A stretch of DNA of 35,120 nt from Apilactobacillus waqarii (lineage in GTDB: Bacteria; Bacillota; Bacilli; Lactobacillales; Lactobacillaceae): positions 1 to 35,120 of the forward strand of contig NZ_JAHQYH010000012.1 of the NCBI RefSeq assembly GCF_019061205.1. The letters are read 5' to 3'. Position 1 is the stretch's first letter, and each line of letters begins with the position of its first letter. Below are positions 34,381-35,120 of the stretch, piece by piece. Position numbers and translations under genes: made by a program. The notes under the pieces were generated by a model. The model ran no database searches. It was not told the origin of the DNA and saw nothing but the letters and a program-made list of their open reading frames with translations.

Positions 34381-34971
34381 ATGACTAAATTTAAACGTGC
34401 ATTTGCAATGATTATTACTGCCGTCATTGTGGCATTAGGATTAACAGCTTGCGGCCAATCTACCTCAAAATCGACTGCGAACAAAAACACAACTACCAAT
34501 GTATCGGTACAAGCCTCAGTAAGACCTTCAAAGAATGCTTGGAAGCACTCATCTGAAAAGAAGGCTTACCCAAATATGAAACTATCAAAGAAGAACTGGC
34601 TAGATGTTTCTATCAAGAAACAACGTGTCTACGTTAAAAATAAAGCGGGCAAGGTTTTATACACCATGCTATGCTCAACTGGAAATGACGATGGTACCCC
34701 ACGTGGTACATTCCACATTCAAAAAGAACGTGGTAGTCACTTCTACAACGCCTCATCCAAAGAAGGTGCCAACTACTGGACCTCATTTAAGGATCACGGA
34801 ATCTACCTATTCCATTCCGTTCCTGTAAACAAGGATGGTAAATACCTAATGAAGGATGCCCATGAACTAGGTAAGGTTGCCAACTCACATGGTTGCGTTC
34901 GTTTATCAATTCCAGATGCTAAATGGATTAACAGTTCAGTACCAACTGGTACTAAGGTTGTTATTCACTAA
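34381..34971 (+). CDS. YkuD-type L,D-transpeptidase lipoprotein
   Basis: The 196-residue protein has a lipoprotein signal with lipobox LTAC (C24), a Ser/Thr/Lys-rich linker and a YkuD domain (about 73-196). The catalytic motif is complete: H145 in IYLFHSVPV and S169-H170-G171-C172-x-R174 in NSHGCVRLS. Such enzymes make or edit 3-3 peptide crosslinks or attach proteins to peptidoglycan from the outer face of the membrane. The ATG follows AGGGGAG. It is divergent from the SEC10/PgrA gene. Its expected 3' terminator seems to be cut by the IS at 35001. Confidence 0.92.
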   Translation: MTKFKRAFAMIITAVIVALGLTACGQSTSKSTANKNTTTNVSVQASVRPSKNAWKHSSEKKAYPNMKLSKKNWLDVSIKKQRVYVKNKAGKVLYTMLCSTGNDDGTPRGTFHIQKERGSHFYNASSKEGANYWTSFKDHGIYLFHSVPVNKDGKYLMKDAHELGKVANSHGCVRLSIPDAKWINSSVPTGTKVVIH

Positions 34972-35037
34972 TTAAACCAAACAAAAAGACGTTCATGATG
35001 TGCACCCCAAAAGTTGTACATTATTATATTGTTTTTC

Positions 35038-35092
35038 CTAGGCGGAAAGTTTCCGGTATTGAACCGGTGACTTTCCGCCTAGTTTTGTTTTA
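35038..35092 (+). terminator. Hairpin at the transposase end, terminator in the inward direction
   Basis: CTAGGCGGAAAGT pairs perfectly with ACTTTCCGCCTAG, with an inner CCGGT/ACCGG hairpin. On the plus strand it is followed by TTTTGTTTT. It could stop host transcription from entering the IS. Confidence 0.65.
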
Positions 35093-35120
35093 ATACGATG
35101 ATTATTGTAATAATCAATCC
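35038..35120 (-). CDS. IS3-family transposase OrfB, C-terminal 26 residues (partial)
   Basis: The minus strand reads IDYYNNHRIKTKLGGKSPVQ followed by YRKLSA and a TAG stop. The YYNNxRI and SPVQYR motifs are the hallmark C-terminus of IS3-family integrase-type transposases. The start lies beyond the window. A 13-pair hairpin (35038-35082) overlaps this coding end. Confidence 0.9.
   Translation of the reverse strand, partial: IDYYNNHRIKTKLGGKSPVQYRKLSA

Larger units (their letters stand above)
35001..35120 (-). mobile_element. IS3-family insertion sequence, one end, cut by the window
   Basis: The terminal sequence TGCACCCCAAAAGTTGTACA begins with TG and resembles IS3-family (IS150-like) inverted repeats of lactobacilli. 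Seventeen bases inside it the minus strand encodes the end of an OrfB transposase. The element continues beyond the window. The exact first base is 35001 or 34999. Confidence 0.8.

Overview
The window looks like a low-GC chromosomal segment of a Gram-positive lactic acid bacterium, most likely Lactobacillaceae. The evidence is a complete walRKHIJ-htrA locus, two TPP riboswitches serving a thiamine salvage set instead of de novo synthesis, a GH65 phosphorylase/beta-phosphoglucomutase cassette with a cre site, an mntH-usp pair, a SEC10/PgrA-type surface protein, and strong AGGAGG-type ribosome binding sites. No species is claimed.

Layout. 1-823: a frameshifted ElaA-type acetyltransferase overlapping a MarR regulator. 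895-1632: promoter, TPP riboswitch and thiW. 1662-3725: CPA2 antiporter and a CPBP membrane protease. 3810-3882: tRNA-Lys(CTT). 4246-11075: walR, walK, walH, walI, walJ, htrA. 11229-13025: tandem TauE/SafE-type membrane proteins that both appear to start at ATT. 13055-14210: a gene-poor stretch with small-ORF remnants. 14248-16423: Nudix hydrolase and adenine deaminase. 16662-18700: mntH and usp. 18808-22527: a DUF975 membrane protein and two tandem flavin disulfide reductases lacking the usual catalytic His. 22759-23532: diacetyl/acetoin reductase. 23677-24050: a candidate small RNA diverging from a 37-aa membrane peptide. 24193-25374: AEC permease and a 25-aa membrane peptide. 25570-29887: sugar permease, GH65 phosphorylase, pgmB. 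29927-33030: riboswitch-controlled tenA-thiD-thiE-thiM. 33135-34971: Lys-rich secreted SEC10/PgrA-type protein divergent from a lipoprotein L,D-transpeptidase. 35001-35120: end of an IS3-family element.

How the genes work together. ThiW import, TenA, ThiD, ThiM and ThiE form a salvage route from pyrimidine and thiazole moieties to thiamine phosphate, controlled by two separate TPP riboswitches. WalRK with WalH/WalI governs cell-wall homeostasis, with HtrA for envelope quality control. The permease, phosphorylase and beta-phosphoglucomutase turn an alpha-glucosyl disaccharide (probably maltose) plus phosphate into glucose and glucose-6-phosphate.

Most of the window is conventional. The parts least explained by known genes are the sRNA/small-protein locus near 23.7-24.05 kb, the paired non-ATG starts at 11229 and 12198, the near-identical terminator pairs that bracket gene modules, and the gene-poor stretch at 13.06-14.2 kb. 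I did not find a clear new defence or mobile system.
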